Below are positions 32,725 through 45,022 of a DNA stretch of 64,000 nucleotides, piece by piece; positions within the stretch are counted from its first letter, which is position 1, and every line of letters begins with the position of its first letter. The notes beneath the pieces were generated by a model that saw only the letters and a program-made list of their open reading frames with translations, ran no database searches and was not told where the DNA came from. The translations under genes and the position numbers were made by a program. The stretch lies in assembly GCF_005081705.1 (NCBI RefSeq), contig NZ_CP034876.1:133236-197235 (forward strand). The letters run 5' to 3'. This DNA is from Buchnera aphidicola (Hyperomyzus lactucae) (GTDB taxonomy: Bacteria; Pseudomonadota; Gammaproteobacteria; Enterobacterales; Enterobacteriaceae).

Positions 32725-34527
32725 ATGATAAATTCAACTCAACAAGAAAATAAATTTTTATTGAAGGATAATTCTGAAAAAAAATCAACAGATTCAATAA
32801 TTACAACTTTATTTAATGTTTTTGGTAAAGAATTTTTTTTTCATCAAATTACTTTAACTGGTTTTCCTATTATATGGATTAATAGAGTTTTATTAATAAA
32901 AGTAGGAAAATTTTTATGTAATTTATCTCAACCTTATATCATGCTTTATGATTTACATGGTATAGATGAACGTCTCAGATTGCATCGTGAAAATTTACCT
33001 AAAGCAGATTTTTCAGTTTTTTATCATTTAATATCTATTGAACGAAATTCTGATATTATGCTTAAAGTACCACTATTAGAAAATGATTTAATTTTACCAA
33101 CATTTACTAATTTGTTTCCTAATGCTAATTGGTATGAACGTGAAACTTGGGATATGTTTGGTATTTTTTTTGATAAACATCCTAATTTAACTCGTATTCT
33201 TATGCCTAGTACATGGGAAGGACATCCATTAAGAAAAAATTATTCTGCAAGAGCCACTGAGTACAAACCTTTTTTTTTAAATGAACAAAAAGAAGATTTT
33301 GAAATGGAAGGGTTAAAATTTAAACCTGAATTATGGGGTATGAAGCGTCAAAATGATAATGTAGAATTTATGTTTTTAAATTTAGGACCAAATCATCCTT
33401 CAGCTCATGGTGCTTTTAGAATCGTTTTACAATTAGATGGTGAAAATATTGTAGATTGTGTACCAGATATTGGATATCATCATCGTGGGGCTGAAAAAAT
33501 GGCAGAACGTCAGTCATGGCATAGTTATATTCCATATACTGACCGGATTGAATATCTTGGTGGTTGTGTTAATGAAATGCCTTATATTTTGGCAGTTGAA
33601 AAATTAGCTAAAATTTCAATTCCAGAAAAAGCAGAAGTAATTAGAGTAATGATGTCAGAATTATTTAGAATAAACAGTCACTTGTTATATATTTCTACTT
33701 TTATTCAAGATGTAGGTTGTATGAGTCCCGTGTTTTTTGCTTTTACTGATCGTCAAAAAATATATGATTTAATTGAAGCAATTACTGGTGCACGCATGCA
33801 TCCCGCTTGGTTTCGCATTGGAGGAGTAGCTAATGATCTTCCGAAAGGATGGAATATTTTATTAAAAGAATTTCTTGATTGGATGCCAAAAAGACTAAAA
33901 TATTATGTAACAAGCGCTTTAAAGAATAGTATTTTAATTAAGCGTTCTAAAGGAGTTGCTCAATATAATAAACAAGAAGCGTTAAAATGGGGTATTACAG
34001 GAGCAGGTTTACGTGCTACGGGATTAAATTTTGATGTAAGAAAATGGAGGCCTTATTCTGGATATGAAAACTATACTTTTGAAGTTCCTATAGGAACAGG
34101 AAAAAGTGATTGCTATTCAAGAGTAATGATAAAAGTCGAAGAAATTTATCAAAGTCTTATTATTTTAAAACAGTGTTTAAATAATATGCCAGAAGGTTCT
34201 TTTAAATCCGAGCATCCATTAGCCACCCCTCCTTCTAAAGAATGTGTTTTGCAAAATATTGAAACTATGATTACTCATTTTTTACAAGTATCTTGGGGTC
34301 CAGTAATTCCAGAAAATGAAAGTTTTCAAATGATTGAAGCAACAAAAGGAATTAATAGTTATTACTTAATTAGTGACGGTGGTACGATGAGTTATCGTAC
34401 AAGAATACGTACACCCAGTTTTCCACATTTACAACAAATACCTTCAGTAATTCGTGGAAGTTTAATATCAGATTTAATTGTATACTTGGGTAGTATAGAT
34501 TTTGTTATGTCTGACGTGGATAGATAA
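32725..34527 (+). CDS. nuoCD: NADH-quinone oxidoreductase subunit CD (fused)
   Basis: Single polypeptide of 600 residues combining the NuoC and NuoD peripheral-arm subunits, as in E. coli and other enterics. The NuoC part (about 1-190) ends in the [22 protein letters not shown] signature region. The NuoD part contains [23 protein letters not shown], the quinone-site region and the C-terminal [11 protein letters not shown] and [11 protein letters not shown]. No stop or slippage site separates the two parts. nuoE follows two bases after the stop. Confidence 0.97.
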   Translation: MINSTQQENKFLLKDNSEKKSTDSIITTLFNVFGKEFFFHQITLTGFPIIWINRVLLIKVGKFLCNLSQPYIMLYDLHGIDERLRLHRENLPKADFSVFYHLISIERNSDIMLKVPLLENDLILPTFTNLFPNANWYERETWDMFGIFFDKHPNLTRILMPSTWEGHPLRKNYSARATEYKPFFLNEQKEDFEMEGLKFKPELWGMKRQNDNVEFMFLNLGPNHPSAHGAFRIVLQLDGENIVDCVPDIGYHHRGAEKMAERQSWHSYIPYTDRIEYLGGCVNEMPYILAVEKLAKISIPEKAEVIRVMMSELFRINSHLLYISTFIQDVGCMSPVFFAFTDRQKIYDLIEAITGARMHPAWFRIGGVANDLPKGWNILLKEFLDWMPKRLKYYVTSALKNSILIKRSKGVAQYNKQEALKWGITGAGLRATGLNFDVRKWRPYSGYENYTFEVPIGTGKSDCYSRVMIKVEEIYQSLIILKQCLNNMPEGSFKSEHPLATPPSKECVLQNIETMITHFLQVSWGPVIPENESFQMIEATKGINSYYLISDGGTMSYRTRIRTPSFPHLQQIPSVIRGSLISDLIVYLGSIDFVMSDVDR

Positions 34528-34529
34528 TT

Positions 34530-35038
34530 ATGCATAAAAAAAAAGTAAATTTCGAGAAATTTCTATAAAATTTCAATTAACTAATGAAGAAATAAATGAA
34601 ATAGAAAAACACAAAAAAGACTATGAAAATTTTCGAGCTATTTCTATAGAAGCATTGAAAATTGTTCAAAAGAAACGGGGATGGATTTCTGATCAAGCGA
34701 TTTATGCTATTGCCGAAATACTAAAAATTAATCCAAGTGAAGTTGAAGGAGTTGCTACTTTTTATAGTCAAATTTTTCGTCAACCTGTTGGTCGTAATAT
34801 TATTCGTTATTGTGATAGTGTCGTGTGTTTTTTGACTGGTTATAAAGCAATAAAAATTGCTTTAGAAGATTTTTTAAAAATAAAAATAGGAGAAACCACT
34901 CAAGATAATCGATTTACTTTATTACCGGTGTGCTGTTTAGGAAATTGCGATAAAGCTCCAACAATTATGATTAATGAAGATACATATTCTTTTTTAACTC
35001 CAGAATCTATACCCTGTTTACTGGAATCATATAAATGA
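34530..35038 (+). CDS. nuoE: NADH-quinone oxidoreductase subunit E, frameshifted at A9 tract
   Basis: Complex I subunit with the 2Fe-2S cluster N1a. From the ATG (ATGCAT, like E. coli MHE...) the frame runs through nine A's (34536-34544) and stops after 12 codons. With one extra A the reading continues as [20 protein letters not shown] and onward into [19 protein letters not shown], matching E. coli NuoE throughout and giving 169 residues (E. coli 166). No ATG, GTG or TTG exists in the downstream frame before codon 43, inside the conserved region. Cluster cysteines are in YCDSVVC and CCLGNC. Slippage-rescued gene, sequencing error or recent damage are the options; conservation favours the first two. 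It overlaps nuoF by ATGA. Confidence 0.9.
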
Positions 35039-36360
35039 ACAAATTTTTGCGTATTGCAGAAACACATCCACTTACTTGGCGCTTAAGAGATGACGAACAA
35101 ACTATTTGGATTAAGGAATATTGTAATAAAGATGGTTATAAAGCTTTAAAAAAAGCATTAAAAGAAATGCTTCCAGAAGATATCATTAACACAATAAAAG
35201 AATCGGGTTTAAAAGGAAGAGGGGGGGCAGGATTTCCTACTGGTTTAAAATGGAGTTTAATGTCTCAAAATAAACTTTCTATAAATCGTCGTTATTTAGT
35301 ATGTAATGCTGACGAAATGGAACCAGGCACATATAAAGATAGATTATTAATTGAAAAGATTCCTCATCAATTAATTGAAGGGATGGTGCTGGCAGCATAT
35401 GCATTAAATGTTTCTCGTGGATATATTTTTTTAAGAGGTGAGTATATTCAAGCAGAAAATATTTTAAAAAAATCTATACAAGAAGCAATTAATTTTGGTT
35501 ACGTTGGATCAAATATTTTAGGAAGTAATTTTAATTTTACAATAATTTTACATACTGGAGCTGGTCGTTATATTTGTGGGGAAGAAACAGCATTAATTAA
35601 CTCATTAGAAGGTCGCAGACCTAATCCTAGATCTAAGCCACCATTTCCAGCAGTATTTGGTTTGTGGGGAAAACCGACCTGTGTAAACAATGTTGAAACA
35701 TTATCTAATATACCTTATATCTTATTACACGGTATCAATTGGTATAAAAATTTATCTAAAAGCGTTGATGCTGGTACTAAATTGATGGGGTTTTCGGGAA
35801 AAGTAAAAAACCCTGGTGTTTGGGAATTACCCTTTGGTACAACTGCTCGTGAAATATTAGAAGATTATGCTTGTGGAATGAAATCTGGATTTTTTTTAAA
35901 AGCCTGGCAACCAGGTGGTGCAGGAACGGATTTCCTTACTCCAGCAGATTTAGATATTCCTATGGATTTTAATAATATTAGCAAAGCAGGAAGTCGTTTA
36001 GGAACTGCTCTTGCCATGGCTGTTGATAATAAAACTAATATAGTATCTCTTGTGCATAATATAGAAAAATTTTTTGCTCGAGAGTCATGTGGTTTATGTA
36101 CTCCATGTAGAGATGGATTACCATGGATCGTAAAAATATTGAAAAGTTTAGAAAAAAGACAAGGACATAAAGATGATGTATACACGTTGGAGCGATTATG
36201 TATCCATTTAAGTCCAGGGAAAACTTTTTGTGCTCATGCACCTGGAGCAATAGAACCCTTACAAAGTGCGATAAAATATTTTCGTTCTGAATTTGAAGCT
36301 GGAATTAGCAAAAAAAACATAGATATAAATAAGAAAATTATTGGGATTCAATCGAATTAG
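35035..36360 (+). CDS. nuoF: NADH-quinone oxidoreductase subunit F
   Basis: Holds FMN, the NADH site and 4Fe-4S cluster N3, so electrons enter complex I here. It has 441 residues (E. coli 445). The NADH/FMN signature [16 protein letters not shown] lies near residue 60, then [14 protein letters not shown] and [14 protein letters not shown]. The N3 cysteines are in [12 protein letters not shown] with a further one in [13 protein letters not shown]. Its ATG overlaps the nuoE stop, so it depends on nuoE translation, which matters given the nuoE frameshift. Confidence 0.97.
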   Translation: MNKFLRIAETHPLTWRLRDDEQTIWIKEYCNKDGYKALKKALKEMLPEDIINTIKESGLKGRGGAGFPTGLKWSLMSQNKLSINRRYLVCNADEMEPGTYKDRLLIEKIPHQLIEGMVLAAYALNVSRGYIFLRGEYIQAENILKKSIQEAINFGYVGSNILGSNFNFTIILHTGAGRYICGEETALINSLEGRRPNPRSKPPFPAVFGLWGKPTCVNNVETLSNIPYILLHGINWYKNLSKSVDAGTKLMGFSGKVKNPGVWELPFGTTAREILEDYACGMKSGFFLKAWQPGGAGTDFLTPADLDIPMDFNNISKAGSRLGTALAMAVDNKTNIVSLVHNIEKFFARESCGLCTPCRDGLPWIVKILKSLEKRQGHKDDVYTLERLCIHLSPGKTFCAHAPGAIEPLQSAIKYFRSEFEAGISKKNIDINKKIIGIQSN

Positions 36361-36443
36361 ATTTGATTGCAGCATTGAAATATTTATTTTAAATAATTTT
36401 TATAAAAATTTATCTAAATAGAAGTTTTTGGAATTATTCTCTT

Positions 36444-39179
36444 ATGACTAAAATTTATATAGATAGTAAAACATACGATGTTAATCAATCAGATAATTTA
36501 TTACAAGCTTGTTTATCAGTGGGTATTAATATTCCTTATTTTTGTTGGCATCCTTTATTAGGAAGCGTAGGTGCATGTCGTCAATGTGCTGTTATGCAAT
36601 ACAGTAATTTTGAAGATCGGAAAGGACGATTAATCATGTCTTGTATGACTCCTGTAACAGAAGGAGCGATAATATCTATAAAAAATACTGAATCAGAAAT
36701 TTTTAGAAGTACTATTATAGAACTATTGTTAACAAATCATCCGCATGATTGTCCTGTATGTGAAGAAGGTGGGCACTGTCATTTACAAGATATGACTGTA
36801 ATGACTAAACACAACATGCGCAATTACAGATTTAAAAAAAGAACACATAAAAATCAATATTTAGGATCTTTTATTAAACATGAAATGAATCGCTGTATTA
36901 CTTGCTATAGGTGTGTTAGGTATTATAATGATTATTCAGATGGGACTGATTTTGGCGTTTATGGTGCCAATAATAACATTTATTTTGGTCGTGTAGAGGA
37001 TGGTGTTTTAGAAAGCGAACATTCTGGTAATTTAATAGAATTATGTCCTACTGGAGTATTTACTGATAAAATTCATTCTCAAAGATATAGTCGTAAGTGG
37101 GATATGCAATATGCTCCAAGCATATGTCAAAATTGTAGTGTGGGTTGTAATATTAGTATTGGAGAACGTTATGGTGAAATACGCCGAATAGAGAATAGAT
37201 ATCATGAAAATATTAATCATTATTTAATTTGTGATCTAGGACGTTTTGGATATTTACATAATAATTTAAAAAATCGTCCGCAACAACCTACTTATTTGAA
37301 TATTAATAATAACATTACTATATTAAATTTTGATGAAGCCATAAAACTAGGAGTAGATTTTTTTCAAAGATACAAACGTATTATTGGAGTTGGTTCCACT
37401 AGATCAAGCATAGAAAATAATTTTTCATTACAGGAATTAGTAGGAAAAGAAAACTTTTCTAATGGAATGTCTAATAAAGAACAGATATGTATCAGATTGA
37501 TTTTAGACGTCTTGAAAAATAACTATATATATACTCCATCTTTAAAAGAAATTGAAAGTTATGATGTTATATTAGTAATAGGAGAAGATTTAACTAAAAC
37601 ATCTCCTCGAGTTGCTTTAGCAGTACGTCAAGCAATTAAAAAAAAGGCAGAAGATATAGCAAATTTACGTGGAATACCAAGATGGAATTCTTCTTCTATA
37701 GTTCATATTTCAGAAAATATTAAAAATTTCCTTTATATCATACATACACACGAGAGTAAATTAGACGACGTTTCTGAGTGGTGTTATTATGCTTCTATCG
37801 ACGAACAAGTAAATTTCGCTCGTGCTATTGCATATGAATTAGATAATAGTTTACCAATAGTTTCAAACTTAAATATTTTATTAAAAAAACAAGCTTTGTT
37901 AATCGCTCATCGATTAAAAAAATCCAAAAAAGCATTAATTATCTCAGGTTCTAATTCTTTTAGTGGTTCCATTATAAAATCTGCTATAAATATAGCTAAA
38001 GCTATTAAAATTAACAGCATTAATCATCATGTTGGTATTACTCTTCTAACATCTTCTTCTAATTCTTTAGGTGTTGGATTAATTGGAGGGATGTCTATAG
38101 AATCTGCATTAGAAGCATTTAAACAAGAACAAGCAAATGCCATAATTTTTATGGAATACGATTTATATCGTTTTGCATCTCAATATGATTGTGATTTGTT
38201 TTTAAAAAACAAAGAAAAAATTATTACTGTAGACCATCAGTATACAAAAACCTATAAAAAATCTGGATTAACTTTATCTTCTACTAATTTTGCTGAAAGT
38301 TCTGGAACTGTAATAAATTTTGAAGGTAGGGCACAACGTTTTTTCCAAGTTTATGATCCTACTTTTTATTATAAGAATAATTGTCTTATCGAAAGCTGGA
38401 AATGGTTTCATTTTCTTAAATCTAAAATTTATAATACAGAAATTTCTTGGTTTAATTTAGATGACGTAATTAATGCATATACGAAAACATATCCTATTTT
38501 AGAAAATATTAAAATAGAAGAATTAAATGCTAATTTTCGCATTCATGGGCAAAAAATTGCTCGATCTCCTATTAGATCTAGTGGAAGAACATCTTTACGT
38601 GCTGATATTGACGTTCATGAACCTTGTCAACCTGAAGATAATAATACTATGTTTGCATTTTCTATGGAAGGATATAGTCAACCCAATAAGTCCGTATCTC
38701 ATATTCCTTTTGCTTGGTTTCCTGGATGGAATTCACCTCAAGCATGGAATAAATTTCAGAAAGAAATAGGTAGAAAGTTAATTTCAGGTGATTCGGGAAC
38801 ACATGTTTTTAAAACAAATAAAAATAAAATAGATATTTATTTTGATTTTGCTTCTAAAGATGATACAAAAGAAAAATATTGGTCTATTATTCCTTATTAT
38901 GATCTTTTTGGTAATGAAGAATTAACTCAGTATTCATCTGTTATACAAGAAAATATTCCTGTAGAATATGCTTTAATTGGTTTATTAGACGGTAGTAAAT
39001 TGGGATTGCGAAAAGACTCTATATTAGTATTTAATTGTTTAAATAAAGATTATCGTTTAGCAATACGATTTTCTAAATATCTTAATCAAAAACAGATAGG
39101 TTTGCCTATAGGAAGAAAAGGTTTTCCTATTGATCTGATTGGTAAAAAAATTAAATATTTACAGGAATTTACTAAATGA
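36444..39179 (+). CDS. nuoG: NADH-quinone oxidoreductase subunit G
   Basis: Largest peripheral subunit, 911 residues (E. coli about 908). The N-terminal 2Fe-2S ferredoxin domain has [15 protein letters not shown]; then come [16 protein letters not shown] and the 4Fe-4S site [11 protein letters not shown], then the N7 motif CQNCSVGC with a later Cys in CDLGRFG. The rest is a molybdopterin-oxidoreductase-like fold without cofactor chemistry. N7 ligands, present in E. coli but not in all bacteria, are retained. Its stop overlaps nuoH by four bases. Confidence 0.97.
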   Translation: MTKIYIDSKTYDVNQSDNLLQACLSVGINIPYFCWHPLLGSVGACRQCAVMQYSNFEDRKGRLIMSCMTPVTEGAIISIKNTESEIFRSTIIELLLTNHPHDCPVCEEGGHCHLQDMTVMTKHNMRNYRFKKRTHKNQYLGSFIKHEMNRCITCYRCVRYYNDYSDGTDFGVYGANNNIYFGRVEDGVLESEHSGNLIELCPTGVFTDKIHSQRYSRKWDMQYAPSICQNCSVGCNISIGERYGEIRRIENRYHENINHYLICDLGRFGYLHNNLKNRPQQPTYLNINNNITILNFDEAIKLGVDFFQRYKRIIGVGSTRSSIENNFSLQELVGKENFSNGMSNKEQICIRLILDVLKNNYIYTPSLKEIESYDVILVIGEDLTKTSPRVALAVRQAIKKKAEDIANLRGIPRWNSSSIVHISENIKNFLYIIHTHESKLDDVSEWCYYASIDEQVNFARAIAYELDNSLPIVSNLNILLKKQALLIAHRLKKSKKALIISGSNSFSGSIIKSAINIAKAIKINSINHHVGITLLTSSSNSLGVGLIGGMSIESALEAFKQEQANAIIFMEYDLYRFASQYDCDLFLKNKEKIITVDHQYTKTYKKSGLTLSSTNFAESSGTVINFEGRAQRFFQVYDPTFYYKNNCLIESWKWFHFLKSKIYNTEISWFNLDDVINAYTKTYPILENIKIEELNANFRIHGQKIARSPIRSSGRTSLRADIDVHEPCQPEDNNTMFAFSMEGYSQPNKSVSHIPFAWFPGWNSPQAWNKFQKEIGRKLISGDSGTHVFKTNKNKIDIYFDFASKDDTKEKYWSIIPYYDLFGNEELTQYSSVIQENIPVEYALIGLLDGSKLGLRKDSILVFNCLNKDYRLAIRFSKYLNQKQIGLPIGRKGFPIDLIGKKIKYLQEFTK

Positions 39180-40144
39180 TTTTATCAGAAATCAAGATAA
39201 TTGAAATATTTTTTTCTTTTTTAAAAGTCGTTTTTCTTTTGTTATTTGTTATTTTTTCTGGTGCTTTTTTGAGTGTTCTTGAAAGAAGATTGTTAGCTTT
39301 GTTTCAGAATAGATATGGACCCAACCGAGTTGGTTGGATGGGTAGTTTGCAATTATTCTCTGATATGATTAAAATTTTATTTAAAGAAGATTGGATTCCT
39401 CCATTTAGTAGAAAATTTATTTTTGTTTTATCACCAATAATAGCTTTTATTTCTTTATTATGTGTAATTCCTATTATTCCATTTGGTCCTAATTTTGTTA
39501 TTATTGATTTAAATATAGGCATATTATTTTTTTTAATGATGGCAAGTTTATCTGTTTATGCTGTATTATTTGCGGGTTGGTCTAGTAACAATAAGTATGC
39601 GTTATTAGGAGCTATGCGTGCCTGTGTTCAAACTTTAAGCTACGAAGTATTTTTAGGATTGTCTCTCATGGGCGTTGTCGCTCAAGCAGGATCTTTTAAA
39701 ATATCAGATATTGTAATTGCTCAAAAAGATATTTGGAATATTTTCCCTCAGTTTTTTGGTTTTTTAACTTTTTTTATAGCAGGTTTAGCTGTTTGCCATA
39801 GACATCCTTTTGATCAACCTGAATCTGAACAAGAATTAGCTGATGGTTATCATATTGAATATTCAGGGATGAAATTTGGTTTATTTTTTATTGGAGAATA
39901 TATTTCTATTATTACAATTTCATCATTAATAGTAACATTTTTTTTTGGTGGTTGGCTCGGTCCTTGGTTGCCCGGTTTTATTTGGTTTTTTTTAAAAACA
40001 TTTTTTTTTATTTTTATGTTTATTTTAATTCGAGCCTCTTTGCCAAGACCTAGATACGATCAAGTGTTATCATTTGGATGGAAATTTTGTTTACCATTAA
40101 CATTATTTAATTTGTTTTTAACTGCTTTTTTTCTATTGTTATAA
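39176..40144 (+). CDS. nuoH: NADH-quinone oxidoreductase subunit H
   Basis: Membrane subunit that forms much of the quinone chamber and links the two arms. It has 322 residues (E. coli 325), with about eight hydrophobic segments. Conserved cytoplasmic loops are intact: [43 protein letters not shown], and the acidic [20 protein letters not shown]. It starts within the nuoG stop (ATGA), so the genes are translationally coupled. Confidence 0.97.
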   Translation: MILSEIKIIEIFFSFLKVVFLLLFVIFSGAFLSVLERRLLALFQNRYGPNRVGWMGSLQLFSDMIKILFKEDWIPPFSRKFIFVLSPIIAFISLLCVIPIIPFGPNFVIIDLNIGILFFLMMASLSVYAVLFAGWSSNNKYALLGAMRACVQTLSYEVFLGLSLMGVVAQAGSFKISDIVIAQKDIWNIFPQFFGFLTFFIAGLAVCHRHPFDQPESEQELADGYHIEYSGMKFGLFFIGEYISIITISSLIVTFFFGGWLGPWLPGFIWFFLKTFFFIFMFILIRASLPRPRYDQVLSFGWKFCLPLTLFNLFLTAFFLLL

Positions 40145-40167
40145 TTTTTCTAAGAGATTTTTTATTT

Positions 40168-40710
40168 ATGATTTTTAAAAATATTATTATTGGGTTTTTT
40201 ACGCAAATAAGAAGCATTTTAATGATTGGTGCAAATATTTTTTCAAAAGTTGAAACTAAATCATACCCAGAAGAAAAAGTCAATCTTTCTCCTCGTTATC
40301 GAGGACGTATTATATTAACTCGTAATATAGATGGAAAAGAGCGCTGTGTGGCTTGTAATTTATGTGCAGCAGTTTGTCCTGTTGATTGTATTTCTTTGCA
40401 AAAATCTGAAAAAACTGATGGTCGTTGGTATCCAGAGTTTTTTAGAATTAATTTTTCTCGTTGTATATTTTGCGGTTTTTGTGAAGAAGCATGTCCTACA
40501 GCGGCTATTCAATTAATGCCTGATTTTGAATTAGCTGATTTTAAAAGAAAAGATTTAGTATATGAAAAGAAAGATTTATTAATTTCCGGTCCAGGTAAAT
40601 ATCCAGATTATGATTTTTATAATTTTTCTGGGGTAGTTCTTCAAGGTAAAAAAACGGGTCACTTAGATATAGAAGAAGAACCTGTTAATGTAAAAAATTT
40701 ATTGCCATAA
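40168..40710 (+). CDS. nuoI: NADH-quinone oxidoreductase subunit I
   Basis: Peripheral ferredoxin-type subunit carrying 4Fe-4S clusters N6a and N6b, 180 residues as in E. coli. Two CxxCxxCxxxCP motifs are visible: [12 protein letters not shown] and [12 protein letters not shown]. An N-terminal amphipathic anchor (about 1-25) and the PRYRGR-type [10 protein letters not shown] segment precede them. It lies between nuoH and nuoJ. Confidence 0.97.
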   Translation: MIFKNIIIGFFTQIRSILMIGANIFSKVETKSYPEEKVNLSPRYRGRIILTRNIDGKERCVACNLCAAVCPVDCISLQKSEKTDGRWYPEFFRINFSRCIFCGFCEEACPTAAIQLMPDFELADFKRKDLVYEKKDLLISGPGKYPDYDFYNFSGVVLQGKKTGHLDIEEEPVNVKNLLP

Positions 40711-40720
40711 GGGGGGTTTT

Positions 40721-41230
40721 GTGGAATTGGTTTTTTATATATGTTCATGTGTAGCAGTAATTTCTACTTTATGTGTAGTTTTACAAAGAAATGCAGTATA
40801 CGCGTTATTATATTTAATTATTTCTCTTTTATCAATAGCAGGTGTTTTTTTTTCTCTTGGTGCTTTTTTTGCTGGTTCTTTAGAAGTTATTATTTACGCT
40901 GGAGCCATTATAGTATTGTTTGTTTTTGTTATTATGATGCTTAATCTTAGTGATAAATATTATATACAAGAAAATAATTATTTAAAATCCATTTTTTGGA
41001 TCGGTCCTATCATTTTATCATTAATATTATTCTTATCAATGACTTATGCAATATTTTTTTTAAAAGAAAAACAAATAGAAGGATTGTTAATAGATACAAA
41101 AATGATAGGAATTAATCTGTTTGGTCCTTATGTACTATTAGTTGAATTATCTTCAATGCTTTTATTATCTGCTTTAGTGGTTGTTTTTCATATTGGTACG
41201 GAAAAAAATATTACACATAAAAATAAATAA
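40721..41230 (+). CDS. nuoJ: NADH-quinone oxidoreductase subunit J (GTG start)
   Basis: Membrane-arm subunit, 169 residues (E. coli 184); the C-terminal hydrophilic tail is shortened. The start is GTG, preceded by AAGGGGGG, a strong ribosome-binding site. Five membrane segments are seen. The pi-bulge helix region with SLEVIIYAGAIIVLFVFVIMML is conserved, as is ELSSMLLLSALVVVFHIG at the end. It is followed by nuoK after 32 bases. Confidence 0.95.
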   Translation: MELVFYICSCVAVISTLCVVLQRNAVYALLYLIISLLSIAGVFFSLGAFFAGSLEVIIYAGAIIVLFVFVIMMLNLSDKYYIQENNYLKSIFWIGPIILSLILFLSMTYAIFFLKEKQIEGLLIDTKMIGINLFGPYVLLVELSSMLLLSALVVVFHIGTEKNITHKNK

Positions 41231-41262
41231 TTATAAATAAAATTTATTAAGGATCATAATAC

Positions 41263-41565
41263 ATGGTTTCTTTATTTCACGGATTATTTCTATCGCTGAT
41301 ATTATTTATTTTAGGTTTAACATCTTTAATTATTAGACGTAACATATTATTTATATTAATTAGTTTAGAAATAATGATGAATGCTGCTGCATTGGCATTA
41401 ATAGTAGTAGGTAGTTACTGGCATCAAGTCGATGGTCAAATCATGTATATATTTTCCATTACTTTAGCTGCATCAGAAGCGAGTATAGCCTTAGCATTAT
41501 TACTTCAAATTTATAGACGCTATAAAACGTTAAATATTGATATATTAAGTGAGATGCATGGATGA
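41263..41565 (+). CDS. nuoK: NADH-quinone oxidoreductase subunit K
   Basis: Small three-helix membrane subunit, 100 residues as in E. coli. The conserved membrane glutamates for proton transfer are visible in [15 protein letters not shown] and [22 protein letters not shown]. The stop overlaps the nuoL start by four bases (ATGA). Confidence 0.96.
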   Translation: MVSLFHGLFLSLILFILGLTSLIIRRNILFILISLEIMMNAAALALIVVGSYWHQVDGQIMYIFSITLAASEASIALALLLQIYRRYKTLNIDILSEMHG

Positions 41566-43406
41566 ACATTATTTTCTTGATCATTTTATCTCCACTAATT
41601 GGATTTTTGTTGTTATCTTTTACACAAGATTTTATTTCTAAAAAAAATATTTCAAAAATAGGTATTCTTTCAATATTTATATCATTTATTATAACTTCTT
41701 GGTATGGTCTAAGCTTTATAAAAAATACTAATCAAGTTTTTACTCAGAGACTATGGAACTGGTTATCTATTAATGAATTAAAAATTGATTTTACTGTTTT
41801 TTTAGATGGATTATCGTTAAGTATGTTATTTGTAGTAACAGGTATTGGATTACTAATACATGTTTTTTCTTCTTGGTATATGAAAGGTAAAGAAGGTTAT
41901 TCACGTTTTTTTGGATATACTAATTTATTTATAGCAAGTATGTCTATTTTAGTATTAGCTGATAATTTTTTATTTATGTATTTAGGGTGGGAAGGAGTTA
42001 GTGTATGTTCTTATCTACTTATTAGTTTTTATTATACTGAAAATAAGAATTGTTATTCAGCTTTTAAAGCTTTTATTTTCACTAGAATTTCTGATGTTTT
42101 TTTGATAATCGGAATATTTTTAGTATACAAAGAATATGGCACTTTAAACTTTCAAGAAATTAAGTTTTTATCAACTTTTTTAAATGTAGAAAATTTTTAC
42201 GATCTAAATTTTATTACTTTTTTTTTATTAGTAGGTGTTATTGGAAAGTCGGCGCAATTACCATTACAAACTTGGTTATCTGATGCGATGGTAGGCCCAA
42301 CTCCTGTTTCAGCTTTGATACATGCAGCGACCATGGTAACAGCTGGAGTTTATTTAGTATCAAGAACATATTTTTTATTTTTATTGACTCCGGATATATT
42401 ATATTTTATAGGTTTTATTGGTACATTCACAATATTAATTTCTAGTTTTTCTGCTTTAGTTCAAACAGATATAAAACGTATTTTAGCTTATTCTACTATG
42501 AGTCAAATAGGATATATGTTTTTAGCTTTAGGTGTACAAGCATGGACTGCAGCAATTACGCATTTAATTGTACATGCAATTTTTAAGGCATTATTATTTT
42601 TATCTGCAGGTTCATTAATTATATCATGTAAAAATGAAAAAAATATATTTAAAATGGGTGGTTTGCGTAAAAAATTACCTTTTTTATATATTAATTTTAT
42701 AGTTGGAGGTGCATCATTAATCTCTTTTCCTGTAGTTACATCCGGATTTTATAGTAAAGGTAATATTTTATTTAGTGTTTTACAAAGTGGTTATATTAAT
42801 TTATTTTTAATTGCATTATTTTGTTCTTTTTTAACAGCTCTATATACATTTAGAATGATTTTTGTTGTTTTTCATGGAAATAATGTGCATAAAGTAGTTT
42901 CTGCTAATCAATTAGCACATAATATTCCATTACTAGTTCTTTTGTTTTTTTCTACTGTATTCGGTTCATATATATCTCCGCCATTATTAAATATATTTCC
43001 TCCATCTAATCTATTGAATAATGATAAGTTTATATTTGAAATAATATGCAGTATATTATCTATCTCTGGAATATGTTTTTCTTATTATTTTTGGATTAAA
43101 AATTCGTATTGGATTGATGAAATATTTAAATTTAAACTAATAAGAGATATACATTATTTTTTTTTAACGGGATGGGGTTTTGATTGGTTTTACAATATAT
43201 TTTTTATAAAATTTTATTTATTTTTATCTAAAATGATATCTCGTGATCCATTTAATAAAATTATTAATTATTTCTTACACATTATTCAAATAATGAATAT
43301 TTATTTATTAAAAACTAGCAATGGCTATATAAGATGGTATGTGACTTCAATGATATTAGGTATTAATTCTATTTTTATTTTGATTTATTGGTTGAATGTA
43401 AAATAG
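41562..43406 (+). CDS. nuoL: NADH-quinone oxidoreductase subunit L
   Basis: Distal antiporter-like proton-pumping subunit, 614 residues (E. coli 613), with about 14-16 membrane helices. Core motifs are intact: [14 protein letters not shown] with the channel Glu, the Lys in [34 protein letters not shown], and the His/Lys helix [18 protein letters not shown]. The long C-terminal lateral helix region is present. No key substitutions were noticed, in contrast to NuoM. Confidence 0.97.
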   Translation: MNIIFLIILSPLIGFLLLSFTQDFISKKNISKIGILSIFISFIITSWYGLSFIKNTNQVFTQRLWNWLSINELKIDFTVFLDGLSLSMLFVVTGIGLLIHVFSSWYMKGKEGYSRFFGYTNLFIASMSILVLADNFLFMYLGWEGVSVCSYLLISFYYTENKNCYSAFKAFIFTRISDVFLIIGIFLVYKEYGTLNFQEIKFLSTFLNVENFYDLNFITFFLLVGVIGKSAQLPLQTWLSDAMVGPTPVSALIHAATMVTAGVYLVSRTYFLFLLTPDILYFIGFIGTFTILISSFSALVQTDIKRILAYSTMSQIGYMFLALGVQAWTAAITHLIVHAIFKALLFLSAGSLIISCKNEKNIFKMGGLRKKLPFLYINFIVGGASLISFPVVTSGFYSKGNILFSVLQSGYINLFLIALFCSFLTALYTFRMIFVVFHGNNVHKVVSANQLAHNIPLLVLLFFSTVFGSYISPPLLNIFPPSNLLNNDKFIFEIICSILSISGICFSYYFWIKNSYWIDEIFKFKLIRDIHYFFLTGWGFDWFYNIFFIKFYLFLSKMISRDPFNKIINYFLHIIQIMNIYLLKTSNGYIRWYVTSMILGINSIFILIYWLNVK

Positions 43407-43498
43407 TTTTTATATAATTCAATTTATCTTTTTCTAAATTTAAAAACATCATTTCATTGATTAAAATAGTTGTAGTAAATAATAGGAATATACATGCA

Positions 43499-44983
43499 AT
43501 GTTACTTTCTTTATTAATTATCATTCCATTTTTTAGTGGTTTTTTTTCTTTTTTTTCTTGTAGATTTAATAAAAATTTTCCTCGTTGGATTGCATTAATA
43601 GGAATATTTTGCATATTATTAGTTGTCATGCAAATATTAATTCAAGATAATTATTATTTTTTTCAAACAGGATGTCATCCTAATTGGGATCGTCAATTAA
43701 TTGTACCTTGGATACCAAGATTTGGTATTGAGTTCAACATTGCCGTAGATGGTTTTTCAATTGTTATGCTTATTTTTTCTTCTTTTTTATCTATTATAGC
43801 AGTTTTATGTTCGTGGAATGACATTAAAAAAAATACAGGTTTTTTTTATTTGAATTTTATGCTTGTTTTGAGTGGAGTAATAGGTGTTTTTATTTCAATT
43901 GATCTATTTTTGTTTTTTTGTTTTTGGGAATTAATGTTAGTTCCAATGTATTTTTTAATTACTTTATGGAGTGATCAATCTGAAAAAAAGAAAATTATTT
44001 TTGCTGCTAATAAATTTTTTATATATGCACAGACTTCTGGTTTAATATTATTATCTTCTATTTTATTATTAGTTTTTAGTTATTATCACGTTACTAACAT
44101 ATTAACGTTTAATTATAACTCATTACTTACGCAACCCATTAATAAACACATAGAATATGTTGTTATGATAGGTTTTTTTTTGGCATTTGCTATAAAAATG
44201 CCAATTGTTCCATTTCACGGTTGGTTACCAGATACTCATGCTCAATCTATATCTTGTGGTACTATTGAAATTATTGGTTTATTAATAAAAACTGCTCCTT
44301 ATTCTCTTTTACGATATAATTTAGTTCTCTTTCCTTTTTCAACAAAAGATTTTGCGCCAATTGCTATTGTTTTAGGTGTTATAAGTATATTTTATGGGGC
44401 TTTTTTAGCTTTTTCTCAAACAAATATTAAAAAACTAATTGCCTATTCTTCTCTTTCTCATATGGGGCTAATTTTAATTGGTATTTATAGCAATAATGAA
44501 ATAGCACTTCAAGGAGTAATCATTCAAATATTATCTAATAGTGTATCTACAACGGCTCTGTGTATTTTATCCGGACAACTTTATAGACGCTTTAAAACTC
44601 AAGATATGAATAAATTGGGGGGGTTGTGGTCTTGCGTTTATTGGATTCCGGGTTTTTCTTTATTTTTTTCTCTTGCAAATTTAGGTATTCCTGGTACAGG
44701 AAATTTTATTGGTGAGTTTTTAATTTTATTTGGTACTTTTCAACAGTTTCCTTTTATATGTATGTTGGTAACAACAGGTATCATTTTTTCTGCTATTTAT
44801 TCTTTAAATATAATTCAAAAAATTTTCTATGGTGCATATAAGAAAAATTTTACGATTTTTTTTATTAATAAACAAGAACTATGGACAATACTGGCCTTAG
44901 TTTTTGTATTGATTTTTTTAGGAATTAATCCTCAGAAAATTATCGATCTTTCATATCCTTCTATACATAATTTTCAAAAATAA
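43499..44983 (+). CDS. nuoM: NADH-quinone oxidoreductase subunit M
   Basis: Antiporter-like proton-pumping subunit, 494 residues (E. coli 509). The chosen ATG gives MLLSLLIIIPF, like E. coli MLLPWL; the frame extends 14 codons further upstream without a better signal. The channel Glu in FWELMLVPMYF, Lys in AIKMPIVPFHGWLPD and Lys in GLLIKTAPYSLLR remain. However, the usual APTAGSV segment reads SISCGTI, and the helix normally written IAHGLSAAG reads LSNSVSTTA, so a conserved His is lost. The C-terminus is shortened. Confidence 0.96.
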   Translation: MLLSLLIIIPFFSGFFSFFSCRFNKNFPRWIALIGIFCILLVVMQILIQDNYYFFQTGCHPNWDRQLIVPWIPRFGIEFNIAVDGFSIVMLIFSSFLSIIAVLCSWNDIKKNTGFFYLNFMLVLSGVIGVFISIDLFLFFCFWELMLVPMYFLITLWSDQSEKKKIIFAANKFFIYAQTSGLILLSSILLLVFSYYHVTNILTFNYNSLLTQPINKHIEYVVMIGFFLAFAIKMPIVPFHGWLPDTHAQSISCGTIEIIGLLIKTAPYSLLRYNLVLFPFSTKDFAPIAIVLGVISIFYGAFLAFSQTNIKKLIAYSSLSHMGLILIGIYSNNEIALQGVIIQILSNSVSTTALCILSGQLYRRFKTQDMNKLGGLWSCVYWIPGFSLFFSLANLGIPGTGNFIGEFLILFGTFQQFPFICMLVTTGIIFSAIYSLNIIQKIFYGAYKKNFTIFFINKQELWTILALVFVLIFLGINPQKIIDLSYPSIHNFQK

Positions 44984-45022
44984 TGTAAAAATTCTATTTT
45001 CAAGATAAGGTTTTAATTAATA

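Noticed and set aside
35865..36250. Antisense frames inside nuoF
   Set aside because: Fully within a conserved gene on the other strand, with no independent signals.
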